Shown one piece after another: positions 25,675-33,396 of a DNA stretch of 64,000 nt. This stretch comes from Sphingomonas sp. CL5.1. GTDB taxonomy: Bacteria > Pseudomonadota > Alphaproteobacteria > Sphingomonadales > Sphingomonadaceae. The number at the start of each line of letters is the position of its first letter. Position 1 is the first letter of the stretch. The DNA lies in the NCBI RefSeq assembly GCF_013344685.1, contig NZ_CP050137.1:4147001-4211000 (forward strand), given 5' to 3'. Made by a program: the position numbers and the translations under genes. Below the pieces are notes generated by a model. That model was given only the letters and a program-made list of their open reading frames with translations. It did no database searches and was not told the origin of the DNA.

Positions 25675-25704
25675 AAAAAAGGCGGCCCCGCGAGGAGCCG
25701 CCTT
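25675..25704 (-). terminator. rho-independent terminator of the tonB-exbB-exbD-exbD operon
   Basis: On the minus strand an 11-bp stem (AAGGCGGCTCC/GGGGCCGCCTT, one G-T pair) with a TCGC loop is followed by a run of T, about 33 nt after the last exbD stop codon. This is the clearest intrinsic terminator in the window. Confidence 0.85.
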
Positions 25705-25736
25705 CCATCATCTACGTGATCCGATGGCCGAAGCCG

Positions 25737-26165
25737 TCAGAAATCGCGATAATATTGCTCGTTCCCGATGAAGCCGAGCTTGGTCACCTTCGAACGCTTG
25801 ATCACCGCGAGGGTGCGATCAACCGCCTCGTAGCGCGCCTGCCGGTCGGGCTGGAAGTGCAGCTCCGGCTCCGGGACCATGCCCGCCGCCACGTCGAGAT
25901 ACTGACGCAGCGTGACCATGTTCACGGGCGTGCCGTTCCAGGTAACCGTACCGTCGATCGCGATCGCGACCACGTTCTTGTCCGGCTCGACCGGCGGCGG
26001 GGCCTGATTTGCCTGGTTCTGGGGCAGATCGACCTTCACCGCGTGGGTCTGGATCGGGATGGTGATGATGAACATGATGAGGAGCACGAGCATGACGTCG
26101 ATCAACGGCGTCGTGTTCATTTCCATCATCGGCTCGCCGTCGTCGCGGCCACCACTCATTGCCAT
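25737..26165 (-). CDS. exbD: ExbD/TolR biopolymer transport protein (second copy)
   Basis: The 142-residue inner-membrane protein has one TM segment near the N-terminus (PLIDVMLVLLIMFIITIPI) containing the essential proton-path Asp of the ExbD family, followed by a periplasmic domain. It is the last cistron of the TonB operon, 25 nt after the other exbD. AGGAG precedes the ATG. It differs clearly from its neighbour in the periplasmic half, so the two are not a recent duplication. Confidence 0.92.
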   Translation of the reverse strand: MAMSGGRDDGEPMMEMNTTPLIDVMLVLLIMFIITIPIQTHAVKVDLPQNQANQAPPPVEPDKNVVAIAIDGTVTWNGTPVNMVTLRQYLDVAAGMVPEPELHFQPDRQARYEAVDRTLAVIKRSKVTKLGFIGNEQYYRDF

Positions 26166-26190
26166 GTTATGTTACTCCTGACCGCGTCGC

Positions 26191-26676
26191 TTACAGCCGC
26201 TCGGGGTTTTCACCCGGCGGTGGCTCCGAAATGAAGCCAACCTTCGCGAAGCCGGCCATCTGCATGTTGAAGATCGCGCCGCCGATGCAGTGCCACGGCG
26301 TATTCACGTCGCCGCGGATATGCGCTTCCGGCAGTTCCAGGCCGGGGGCGTTGACGCCACCCTGCCGGGCGATCTCGGCCTTGAGCTTGGCTACCGCGCG
26401 ATCGAGCAGCTCCTGATGGGTCACCGGGGTCATCCCCCAATAGACCTTGCAGCTGCCGTCCGGCGCGGTCGTGATCGAGAGCGACACGTTCTCGGGCTTG
26501 GTCGTGGTCGGGTCGAAACGCACGTCGGGAAGCTTGAGCTTCACCGTCTGGATCACGACCGGAACCGCGATAAGGAAGATGATGAGGAGCACCAGCATGA
26601 CGTCCACCAGCGGGGTCGTGTTGATGTCCGACATCGGGGTTTCGGTGGAGGAATCACCACCAACGCTCATCGCCAT
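26191..26676 (-). CDS. exbD: ExbD/TolR biopolymer transport protein (first copy)
   Basis: The 161-residue protein has a single N-terminal TM segment (PLVDVMLVLLIIFLIAVPV) with the conserved Asp, and a periplasmic domain longer than that of the second copy with Cys residues (GSCKVYWG, TPWHCIGG). It works with ExbB and TonB to power outer-membrane receptors by proton motive force. It lies between exbB and the second exbD. Confidence 0.92.
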   Translation of the reverse strand: MAMSVGGDSSTETPMSDINTTPLVDVMLVLLIIFLIAVPVVIQTVKLKLPDVRFDPTTTKPENVSLSITTAPDGSCKVYWGMTPVTHQELLDRAVAKLKAEIARQGGVNAPGLELPEAHIRGDVNTPWHCIGGAIFNMQMAGFAKVGFISEPPPGENPERL

Positions 26677-26770
26677 GTGTCAGGCTTTCCTACTCATTCC
26701 GCCGCCGGGGTATGCCCCGCCGGCCGGTCGGCAGGGGTGCGCGAGGGCGCCCCTGCCTCCCCTATTCATC

Positions 26771-27574
26771 TCACGCGCGGGTCTGGGCACCACCGGTCTG
26801 ACCGGCGGTGGTGGTCGCCGCGGCGGGCTTGGCCGGAGCCGGCTTGGCGGCACCCGGAGCAGCCGGACGGACCGCGCCGTTCGAGGCGATGTAGCCGAGC
26901 ACGTCGTTCGAGAAGGCCGACAGATCTTCCGCGATCGACTTGTTGCGGCGCTGCAGCCAGTTGTAGGCGAGCACCGCCGGCACCGCCACGACGAGGCCGA
27001 GCGCGGTCATGATGAGCGCCTCACCGACCGGGCCGGCGACCGCGTCGATCGACGCCTGGCCGGCGGCGCCGATCTTGATGAGCGCGCGGTAGATGCCGAT
27101 AACCGTGCCAAACAGGCCGATGAACGGCGCGGTCGCGCCCACCGTCGCGAGGAACGCGAGGCCGCTGCCCAGCTTCGAGTTGATCGACGCTTCCGAACGC
27201 GCCAGCGAGCCATGCACCCAGTCATGCGCCTCGACCGGATCGGTCAGCTTGCCGTGCTGGTCCTGCGCCGCGAGACCGTCGTCGACGATCTGCTTGTAGG
27301 CCGAGTTCTTCTCGAGCTTGGCCGAGCCTTCGCGCAGCGAGTTCGAATTCCAGAACGCCGCGCGGACGCGCTTGGCCTGGTTGATGATCTTCTGCTGCTC
27401 GAACAGCTTCGAGAACAGGATGTAGAACGACACGATCGACATCAGCACGAGGATGCTGAACACGGTCTGCGAGATCAGGCCGCCCTCACGGAGCGCGGGG
27501 AGCAGGCCGTACGGGTTGTCGCCCTTGGCAGCCGGCGCGGCGGCGGCGGCGGCGGCGAGAATGGTGGTGATCAT
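26771..27574 (-). CDS. exbB: ExbB / MotA-TolQ-ExbB proton channel
   Basis: The 267-residue inner-membrane channel has a hydrophobic first segment (TVFSILVLMSIVSFYILFS) and two later TM helices (GLAFLATVGATAPFIGLFG and ALIMTALGLVVAVPAVLAY), which match the family's three-TM layout. The C-terminus is an Ala/Pro/Thr-rich tail. The gene follows tonB by 55 nt. The ribosome site before ATG 27574 is weak. Confidence 0.93.
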   Translation of the reverse strand: MITTILAAAAAAAPAAKGDNPYGLLPALREGGLISQTVFSILVLMSIVSFYILFSKLFEQQKIINQAKRVRAAFWNSNSLREGSAKLEKNSAYKQIVDDGLAAQDQHGKLTDPVEAHDWVHGSLARSEASINSKLGSGLAFLATVGATAPFIGLFGTVIGIYRALIKIGAAGQASIDAVAGPVGEALIMTALGLVVAVPAVLAYNWLQRRNKSIAEDLSAFSNDVLGYIASNGAVRPAAPGAAKPAPAKPAAATTTAGQTGGAQTRA

Positions 27575-27629
27575 AAAGTTGCTAGTCCCTTGAATATCGA
27601 ATGGCGTCAGAAGGTGGAGTGGAAGCGGG

Positions 27630-28280
27630 TCATTCCGGAATGACCCACTTCACCGGCAGTGTCGCCCTGGACGCGATCGGCTGGCCGTTCTCGTCCTTGG
27701 CAGGCGTGTAGCGGACGCGGCTCTTGGCGATCCGGCACGTTGCCTGGTCTAGCGCGGCGCTGCCGCTCGACGACGTCACTTCACAGTCGGCTACGCGGCC
27801 ATCGGTGCCGATGGTGAGGGAAGCGACGACGCGCCCCTGCTCACCCGCACGCAACGCTGACGGCGGATAATTGTCCGAGTTGAAGTATTGCCCCGGGTTC
27901 CCCTTCGCGACGGCCGCCTGCGAGATGCGCGGCGGAGCGGGCGGCGGAGGCGGCGGAGGCGGCGCCTCGACCGGCCGCGGCGGCGGCGGGACCGGCACGC
28001 TGATTATGGGCGGCGCAACCGTCGGCGCCGAGACGATCGGCGGCGGCGTCACGACCGGCGGCGGCGTCATCGGCACGTCCGGCGGCGGGGGCGGCGGTTC
28101 GTCCGGCGGCGGGGGCGGCGGCTCCTCGACGTCGAACGTATTTAACTTCTCCGACACCTTTTTCACGTATTGGTACGCGAGGCCGGTGACGAAGGCATAG
28201 CCGAGCGCAAGATGGATCGCCGCCACGATAATGATCGCGACGACCTTGCTCCCGCTCATCTTCTGGTCAGCGTAGGCCAT
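27630..28280 (-). CDS. tonB: TonB energy transducer
   Basis: The 216-residue protein has an N-terminal inner-membrane anchor (VVAIIIVAAIHLALGYAF), a long Pro-rich periplasmic linker made of PPPPP and PVPPPP runs at about residues 55-125, and a C-terminal TonB domain (YPPSALRAGEQGRVVASL). It is the first cistron of the tonB-exbB-exbD-exbD operon, which would energise receptors such as the one at 47.8-51.2 kb. The linker DNA is a GGC/GGCGGC-rich repeat tract. Confidence 0.93.
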   Translation of the reverse strand: MAYADQKMSGSKVVAIIIVAAIHLALGYAFVTGLAYQYVKKVSEKLNTFDVEEPPPPPPDEPPPPPPDVPMTPPPVVTPPPIVSAPTVAPPIISVPVPPPPRPVEAPPPPPPPPAPPRISQAAVAKGNPGQYFNSDNYPPSALRAGEQGRVVASLTIGTDGRVADCEVTSSSGSAALDQATCRIAKSRVRYTPAKDENGQPIASRATLPVKWVIPE

Positions 28281-28511
28281 TCAGCAGTGAAACTCCCTCA
28301 TCCCTAGGGCCACTAGGGCCGGACCCCCGATCCAGCGCATCGAACCGGCGGCCCAGTACGTCCGTAGGCTAGAACATGCCACGGTACGGCGCGAGTCCTA
28401 TCGCGACGTTTCGGGGCGTGCAAACGCTTTGTCTGGCGCAACAAACGTACGATCCCCACATGGCAGATTTATTTCTGTATCGGAAGGTGCCGATGGCGTA
28501 ATCCAAACGGC
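28281..28511. other. divergent promoter region, no gene
   Basis: This 231-nt gap between tonB (minus) and a secreted protein gene (plus) is less GC-rich in its right half (around 28430-28490). It probably holds both promoters. I see no RNA gene or convincing palindrome beyond CCCTAGGGCCACTAGGG near 28302-28318. Confidence 0.4.
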
Positions 28512-29408
28512 ATGAAAACCCTGACGTTTCCTTGCGCCCTGGCGGCCGCCGGGCTGGCCTTTTCCGCCGTTTTTCCCGCATTTGCGCAGCAGCCGCCGTT
28601 CATGGCGGAAGCCGGGCCGCCGGCCCCGCCCTATGCCGACATGGCCGATCTGGTGATCGCCAGCCCGCTGGTGATCGATGCGACGATTCGTTCGACTTCT
28701 AAGATAAAACCGGCCGAAGCGGCCGGACTCGCCCCCGGCGCGACCCGTTTCTACGTCGAGGCGGACGTCAACGCGCTGATCCGCGGCCCCGGCGCGATCC
28801 CGCCGCGCATCGGCTACCTGCTGGATGCCGCGCCCGATCCGCTGGGGCGCACGCCCAAGTATAAGAAATCACGCGTTCTTTTGTTCGCGCGCCCGGTCGC
28901 CGGGCAAGGCGGGCAGGTGCAGCTCGTGTCGCCGGGCGCGCAGCTCGGCTGGTCGCCCGCGAGCGATGCGCTGGCGCGGCGAATCACCGGCGAGGTTCTG
29001 GCGGCCGACGCGCCGCCGGTGGTGGTGGGGATCGGCAACGCCTTCCACGTCCCCGGCTCGCTGCCGGGCGAGGGCGAGACGCAGATCTTCCTGCGCACCG
29101 CCGACCGCCGCCCTGTCTCGCTCTCGATCCTGCGCCGCCCCGGCGAGCAGCCGCGCTGGGCGGTCGCGCTCTCGGAGATCATCGACGACGCGGCGGCGCC
29201 GCCGAAGCCCGATACCCTGCTATGGTATCGCCTCGCCTGCGCCCTGCCGCGCGCGTTGCCGGACGACAGCGTGGCTTCCCTTTCCGAAAGCGATTCCGCG
29301 CAGGCGCGCGAGGATTACCGATTCGTTCTCGAACGCCTGGGGCCGTGCGGGCGCACCGGCGCGACGGCGGCCGGGCAGCCGGTCAGCGGCGGTGACGGAC
29401 CAGGGTGA
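28512..29408 (+). CDS. hypothetical exported protein, 298 aa
   Basis: Residues 1-25 form a signal peptide (ALAAAGLAFSAVFPAFAQ, cleavage after AFA). The rest is a soluble periplasmic or secreted protein with no motif I recognise; blocks such as ADLVIASPLVIDATI and GLAPGATRFYVEADVN look conserved. Its last 26 nt overlap the 3' end of folB on the other strand. The start is the only early ATG and precedes the signal peptide directly. Confidence 0.75.
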   Translation: MKTLTFPCALAAAGLAFSAVFPAFAQQPPFMAEAGPPAPPYADMADLVIASPLVIDATIRSTSKIKPAEAAGLAPGATRFYVEADVNALIRGPGAIPPRIGYLLDAAPDPLGRTPKYKKSRVLLFARPVAGQGGQVQLVSPGAQLGWSPASDALARRITGEVLAADAPPVVVGIGNAFHVPGSLPGEGETQIFLRTADRRPVSLSILRRPGEQPRWAVALSEIIDDAAAPPKPDTLLWYRLACALPRALPDDSVASLSESDSAQAREDYRFVLERLGPCGRTGATAAGQPVSGGDGPG

Positions 29409-29754
29409 TCCCGATCGATTCGCCGGCCTCGGCGATCGCCAGCTTGACGATCTTCACCGTCACCCGCCGCACGCGCTGATCCTGGAGGAACAGCGTGTCT
29501 GCGATATGGTCCGCCACGCCCTCGATCAGCGTGAAATGCACGCCGGGCGGCAGCGCGCTCGTCGCCGCGCGCTTCAGGTCGAGATAGTTCTTCGACGCGC
29601 TGAGCGGCGTATCCGGCGCGAAATGCGCGGGCGCGTCGAGCTGGACGCCGATCGAGATGCGCAGCGGCTGCGGCAGGTGCGTCTCCTCCGAATAGATGCC
29701 GGTGAGCACCGGCACCTCCAGATCGTGCACTTCGAGTTCGAGGCTGTCGTCCAT
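29383..29754 (-). CDS. folB: dihydroneopterin aldolase FolB
   Basis: The 123-residue tetrahydrofolate-pathway enzyme converts dihydroneopterin to 6-hydroxymethyl-dihydropterin. LEVHDLEVPVLTGIYSEE, KNYLDLKRAA and EGVADHIADTLF match the family; length is normal. ATG 29754 begins the domain; the open frame to 30048 overlaps the GST gene and is dropped. Its 3' end overlaps the convergent secreted-protein gene by 26 nt. Confidence 0.88.
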   Translation of the reverse strand: MDDSLELEVHDLEVPVLTGIYSEETHLPQPLRISIGVQLDAPAHFAPDTPLSASKNYLDLKRAATSALPPGVHFTLIEGVADHIADTLFLQDQRVRRVTVKIVKLAIAEAGESIGITLVRHRR

Positions 29755-29795
29755 CGCGCGGCCCCTAGGCCCACCCCCGCGCCGGGGCAAGCCGG

Positions 29796-30428
29796 TCAGG
29801 CCGCGGCGCTGGGCCTCGCGCTCGCCGCCGCATGCCAGCGGCGCAGGTTCGCCGCCGATTCCGGCATCGTGAGCCTGGCCGACTTCGCGAAGTCGATCGT
29901 CGCCAGCGCGGTGATGTCGGCGAAGGTATAGTCCTCCCCGGTCACCCACGGCCGCGTCGCCAGTTCCTTGTCGAGCATCGCGACGAACATGTCCCACATG
30001 ATCGTGCCGCGCGCGGCGAGCTGCGGGATCTGCGCCATTTCCGGCCATTTCCCCGCCGCCCCGCGCCCGGTGAAGGCGGGATTGCCGTTGCGCAGCACAT
30101 AGACGGCGGCGGCATAGCCCTCGCTCTCGATTCGCCGCGTCGCGCTCTCGATCCGCGCGATCTCCAGCGGGGTGCGGCCGAACAGCGGCGGATCGGGCTG
30201 CACGGCCTCGAAATAGCGGCAGATCGCCGCCGATTCGCAGATCACCTCGCCATCGTCGAGTTGCAGCGCGGGCACCATCCCGCGCGGGTTGATCGCGAGG
30301 TAATCCGGGCCGAGCTGCTCATCCTTGCGCAGGTCGATCATCACCCGCTCGATGGCGATCCCCTTCTCGGCCAGATAGATCCGCACCCGCCGGGGGCTGG
30401 GCGCCCAGACTGCATCGAAAAGCTTCAC
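29796..30428 (-). CDS. glutathione S-transferase family protein (GTG start)
   Basis: The 210-residue GST has a thioredoxin-like N-terminal domain (FDAVWAPSPRRVRIYLAEKG, NPRGMVPALQLDDG, ESAAICRYFE) and an all-helical C-terminal domain (GEDYTFADITALATIDFAK). It probably conjugates or reduces electrophiles with glutathione. No in-frame ATG lies close to the domain start; GTG at 30428 with GGAA upstream is the best start. It is followed by folB 41 nt later. Confidence 0.85.
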   Translation of the reverse strand: MKLFDAVWAPSPRRVRIYLAEKGIAIERVMIDLRKDEQLGPDYLAINPRGMVPALQLDDGEVICESAAICRYFEAVQPDPPLFGRTPLEIARIESATRRIESEGYAAAVYVLRNGNPAFTGRGAAGKWPEMAQIPQLAARGTIMWDMFVAMLDKELATRPWVTGEDYTFADITALATIDFAKSARLTMPESAANLRRWHAAASARPSAAA

Positions 30429-30495
30429 GGCGTCATTCCACTTGCGTTCGGACGCGCTATCGCTAATCCGCGCCGCCCTTGGCGTCCATCGGGGA

Positions 30496-31017
30496 ATGAG
30501 GCGGGTGATCGAGCTTACGGGACTGGACAAGGTGGATGGGAACGCGGTGGAGGCATTGCTCGACCGCGCGTTCGGCAGCGACCGCCACGGCCGCACCGCC
30601 TATCGCCTGCGCGCCGGCACCGCCGCGATCTCCGCGCTCAGCCTCGCCGCGCTCGACGACGGCGCGCTGGTCGCGACGATCCAGTGCTGGCCGGTGGTCT
30701 TCTCCGCCGACGACGGGCGCGTCGTCCCGCTCACCCTGCTCGGCCCGGTCGCGGTCGAGCCGGGGCGACAGCGCGACGGGATCGGGCGGATGCTGATGAC
30801 GGCATGCCTCGACGCCGCCGCCCACGCGGAGCTGGACGATGCGATCATGCTGATCGGCGACCCGGAATATTATGAGCGCTTCTTCGGTTTCAGCGCCGCG
30901 CGCACCGCCGGCTGGCGCCTTCCCGGCCCGGTCGAGCGGCATCGCCTGCTCGCGCGCGGCGGTGGCGTGCCGGCGGGCGGCGGGACGATCGGCCCGCGCG
31001 CGGCGATGGCGGCCTGA
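30496..31017 (+). CDS. GNAT family N-acetyltransferase (YhbS-like)
   Basis: About 173 residues. The GNAT core is LTLLGPVAVEPGRQRDGIGRML (shown here only in part: VEPGRQRDGIG is the acetyl-CoA loop), followed by LIGDPEYYERFFGF, the strand-5/helix pattern of YhbS-type proteins. The substrate is unknown. ATG 30442 and 30496 are both in frame; 30496 lies just before the conserved VIELTGLD segment. It is divergent from the GST gene. Confidence 0.8.
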   Translation: MRRVIELTGLDKVDGNAVEALLDRAFGSDRHGRTAYRLRAGTAAISALSLAALDDGALVATIQCWPVVFSADDGRVVPLTLLGPVAVEPGRQRDGIGRMLMTACLDAAAHAELDDAIMLIGDPEYYERFFGFSAARTAGWRLPGPVERHRLLARGGGVPAGGGTIGPRAAMAA

Positions 31018-31055
31018 CCTTTACGGGGCGCGCCCCCTCCCCTAGTCCCGCGGAC

Positions 31056-31616
31056 ATGCCGATGGCCCCGCCCCCCGATTTCGAGACGCTGACGATCGCG
31101 GACATCGCGCGGCTGGCGGAGGGCGACCGCCTGCCCCCGGTCGAGCGCTGGCACCCGACGCATTGCGGCGACAGCGAGATGCGCATCGCGCGGGACGGCA
31201 CCTGGTATCACCAGGGTTCGCCGATCGGGCGGCAGGCGATGGTGTGCGCGTTCAGCCGCATCCTGCGCCGCGAGCCGGACGGGGGATATGTCCTCGTCAC
31301 CCCGGTCGAGAAGCTCGATATCGCGGTGGAGGACGCGCCCTTCGTCGCGGTGGAGATGAAGGCGGAGGGCGAAGGGCGCGACGCGGTGCTGGCGTTCCGG
31401 CTCAACACCGGCGATCTCGTCACCGCCTCGGCCGAACATCCGCTGCGCTTCGTCGAGCATGACGACGGCCCCCACCCCTATCTGCACGTGCGCGGCGGGC
31501 TGGAGGCGCTGGTGGCGCGCGCGGTCTATTACGACCTCGCCGAGCGCGCGCTGGCGGGAGACGACGAGCCACCCGGCGTGTGGAGCGCCGGCGCCTTCTT
31601 CCCGCTGCTGCCATGA
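31056..31616 (+). CDS. DUF1285 domain protein
   Basis: The 186-residue cytosolic protein has the DUF1285 pattern: RWHPTHCGDSEMRIARDGTW near residue 35 and FSRILRREPDGGYVLVTPVE near residue 65. Function is unknown, although the family is conserved in alphaproteobacteria beside a Nudix gene and cca, as here. Its stop overlaps the Nudix start by 4 nt (ATGA), so they are co-translated. Confidence 0.85.
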   Translation: MPMAPPPDFETLTIADIARLAEGDRLPPVERWHPTHCGDSEMRIARDGTWYHQGSPIGRQAMVCAFSRILRREPDGGYVLVTPVEKLDIAVEDAPFVAVEMKAEGEGRDAVLAFRLNTGDLVTASAEHPLRFVEHDDGPHPYLHVRGGLEALVARAVYYDLAERALAGDDEPPGVWSAGAFFPLLP

Positions 31617-32215
31617 GCGACCTCATCGAGCGCCTCCACCGCGCGCTCGCCACCGGCCTCACCGAAACGCCCGTGCTGCTGACCGGCGACCGCGCCGACC
31701 TCGATCTCGGGCCGGACGAGATGATGCGCCCGGCGGCGGTGCTGGTGCCGGTCACCGATCGTCCGCGCCCCGGCGTGATCCTCACCCGCCGCCCGGAGAC
31801 GATGCGCCGCCACGCCGGGCAGGTCGCCTTCCCCGGCGGCCGGCTCGATCCGGGCGAGGACGCGGTGACGGCGGCGCTGCGCGAGGCGGAGGAGGAGATC
31901 GCCCTGCCGCGCGCCGCGGTGACGGTGATCGGCGCGGTCGATCGCTATCGCACCGTCACCGGCTTCCTGGTGACGCCGGTGGTCGGCGTGGTGCCGCCCG
32001 ACCTGCCGCTCGTCGCCAGCGAGGCGGAGGTGGCGGCGGTGTTCGAGGTGCCGCTCGACTTCCTGCTCGACACCGCCAACCATGTCGAGGCGACGGTGGA
32101 GTGGCAGGGCCACGAGCGCCATTATTACGAGATCAACTGGGACGGCCATCGCATCTGGGGCGCGACCGCCGCGATGATCGTCAACCTCGCGCGGCGGCTG
32201 AGATGGACGATGTAA
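31613..32215 (+). CDS. CoA pyrophosphatase-type Nudix hydrolase
   Basis: The 200-residue Nudix enzyme carries a near-canonical box (FPGGRLDPGED then LREAEEEIAL, Ala where Gly is usual) preceded by the CoA-pyrophosphatase-like RPETMRRHAGQVA. It likely cleaves the diphosphate of CoA or its oxidised forms. ATG 31613 overlaps the DUF1285 stop; cca follows within 15 nt. It is the middle gene of an operon. Confidence 0.88.
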   Translation: MSDLIERLHRALATGLTETPVLLTGDRADLDLGPDEMMRPAAVLVPVTDRPRPGVILTRRPETMRRHAGQVAFPGGRLDPGEDAVTAALREAEEEIALPRAAVTVIGAVDRYRTVTGFLVTPVVGVVPPDLPLVASEAEVAAVFEVPLDFLLDTANHVEATVEWQGHERHYYEINWDGHRIWGATAAMIVNLARRLRWTM

Positions 32216-32229
32216 CCGACGGAAAGACC

Positions 32230-33396
32230 ATGCTTCCCGCCGCCGCATGGCGCGACCGGCCGGGCCTCGACAGGCTCGCGGCGGCGCTCGGCGCGGCAGC
32301 GGGCGAGGCGCGCTACGTCGGCGGCGCGGTGCGCGACACGCTGCTCGGGCTGGACGTGGCCGACATCGACATCGCCACCCGCCATGCTCCCGCGGAAGTG
32401 ATCGCGCGGCTGAAGGCGGCGGGCATCAAGGCCGTCCCCACCGGCATCGAGCATGGCACGATCACCGCCGTCTCCAGCGGCACGGTGGTCGAGGTGACGA
32501 CCCTGCGCCGCGACGTCTCCACCGACGGCCGCCGCGCCACCGTCGCCTTCACCGACGACTGGCGCGAGGATGCCGCGCGGCGCGATTTCACGATGAACGC
32601 GCTCTATGCCGATCCGCTGACCGGCGAGCTGTTCGACTGGTTCGGCGGGCTGGACGACCTTGCCGCCGGGCGCGTGCGCTTCATCGGCGACCCATATCAG
32701 CGGATCGCCGAGGATCATCTGCGCATCCTGCGCTTCTTCCGCTTCCACGCGCGGTTCGGCGACGCGATCGACGCCGAGGGGCTGGCCGCCTGCACCGATC
32801 GCGCCAACGACCTGATGGCGCTGTCGCGCGAGCGGATCGCGGCGGAGCTGCTGCGGCTGCTCGTCGCGGCCAATGCGGTGCCGGTGGTGGCGCTGATGAT
32901 CGAGCGCGGCATCCTCCGCCCGGTGCTGCCCGAGATCACCGACGCCGCCGGCCTCGCCGCGCTCGCGGCGCGCGAGGCGGCCGAGGGCCTCGCGCCCGAC
33001 GCGATCCGCCGCCTCGCTGCGCTGATCGCCCCCGATGCGGCGGAGGGCGTCGGCGCGCGGCTCAAGCTGTCGAACGCCGATCGCAAGCGCTTGCGCGCGG
33101 CGCATGACGGGCCGGGCGACGAGGGGCCGCGCGCACTCGCCTACCGCGCCGGGCCGGCGATCGCCACCGACCGGCTGCTGCTTGCGGGAGAGAGCGTCGC
33201 GGCGCTCACGGGCTGGACGCCGCCGCGCCTGCCGATCGGCGGCGGCGAGATCGTCGCGCGGGGGGTGGCGAAAGGACCGGAGGTCGCGCGGCTGTTGCGC
33301 GCGGTGGAGGACGAGTGGATCGCGCGCGGCTTCCCCGACGCGGCGGAGACGATCGCGATCGCCGATCAGTTGTTGAGCTCGCACAGCAGCCGATAG
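32230..33396 (+). CDS. cca: CCA tRNA nucleotidyltransferase / poly(A) polymerase family
   Basis: The 388-residue protein adds or repairs the 3' CCA of tRNAs. Its nucleotidyltransferase head has YVGGAVRDTLLGLDVADIDI (GG plus DxD metal ligands), RRDFTMNALY, and the neck motif EDHLRILRFFRF. The start could be ATG 32203 (13-nt overlap with the Nudix gene) or ATG 32230 with GGAAAG upstream; the latter was chosen. Its 3' end overlaps the convergent GGDEF-EAL gene by 31 nt. The tRNA gene in this window already encodes CCA, so repair is the likely role for it. Confidence 0.9.
   Translation: MLPAAAWRDRPGLDRLAAALGAAAGEARYVGGAVRDTLLGLDVADIDIATRHAPAEVIARLKAAGIKAVPTGIEHGTITAVSSGTVVEVTTLRRDVSTDGRRATVAFTDDWREDAARRDFTMNALYADPLTGELFDWFGGLDDLAAGRVRFIGDPYQRIAEDHLRILRFFRFHARFGDAIDAEGLAACTDRANDLMALSRERIAAELLRLLVAANAVPVVALMIERGILRPVLPEITDAAGLAALAAREAAEGLAPDAIRRLAALIAPDAAEGVGARLKLSNADRKRLRAAHDGPGDEGPRALAYRAGPAIATDRLLLAGESVAALTGWTPPRLPIGGGEIVARGVAKGPEVARLLRAVEDEWIARGFPDAAETIAIADQLLSSHSSR

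Noticed and set aside
27930..28140. GGC/GGCGGC-rich tract as a possible simple repeat element
   Set aside because: It encodes the Pro-rich linker of TonB on the minus strand, which explains the repetition.
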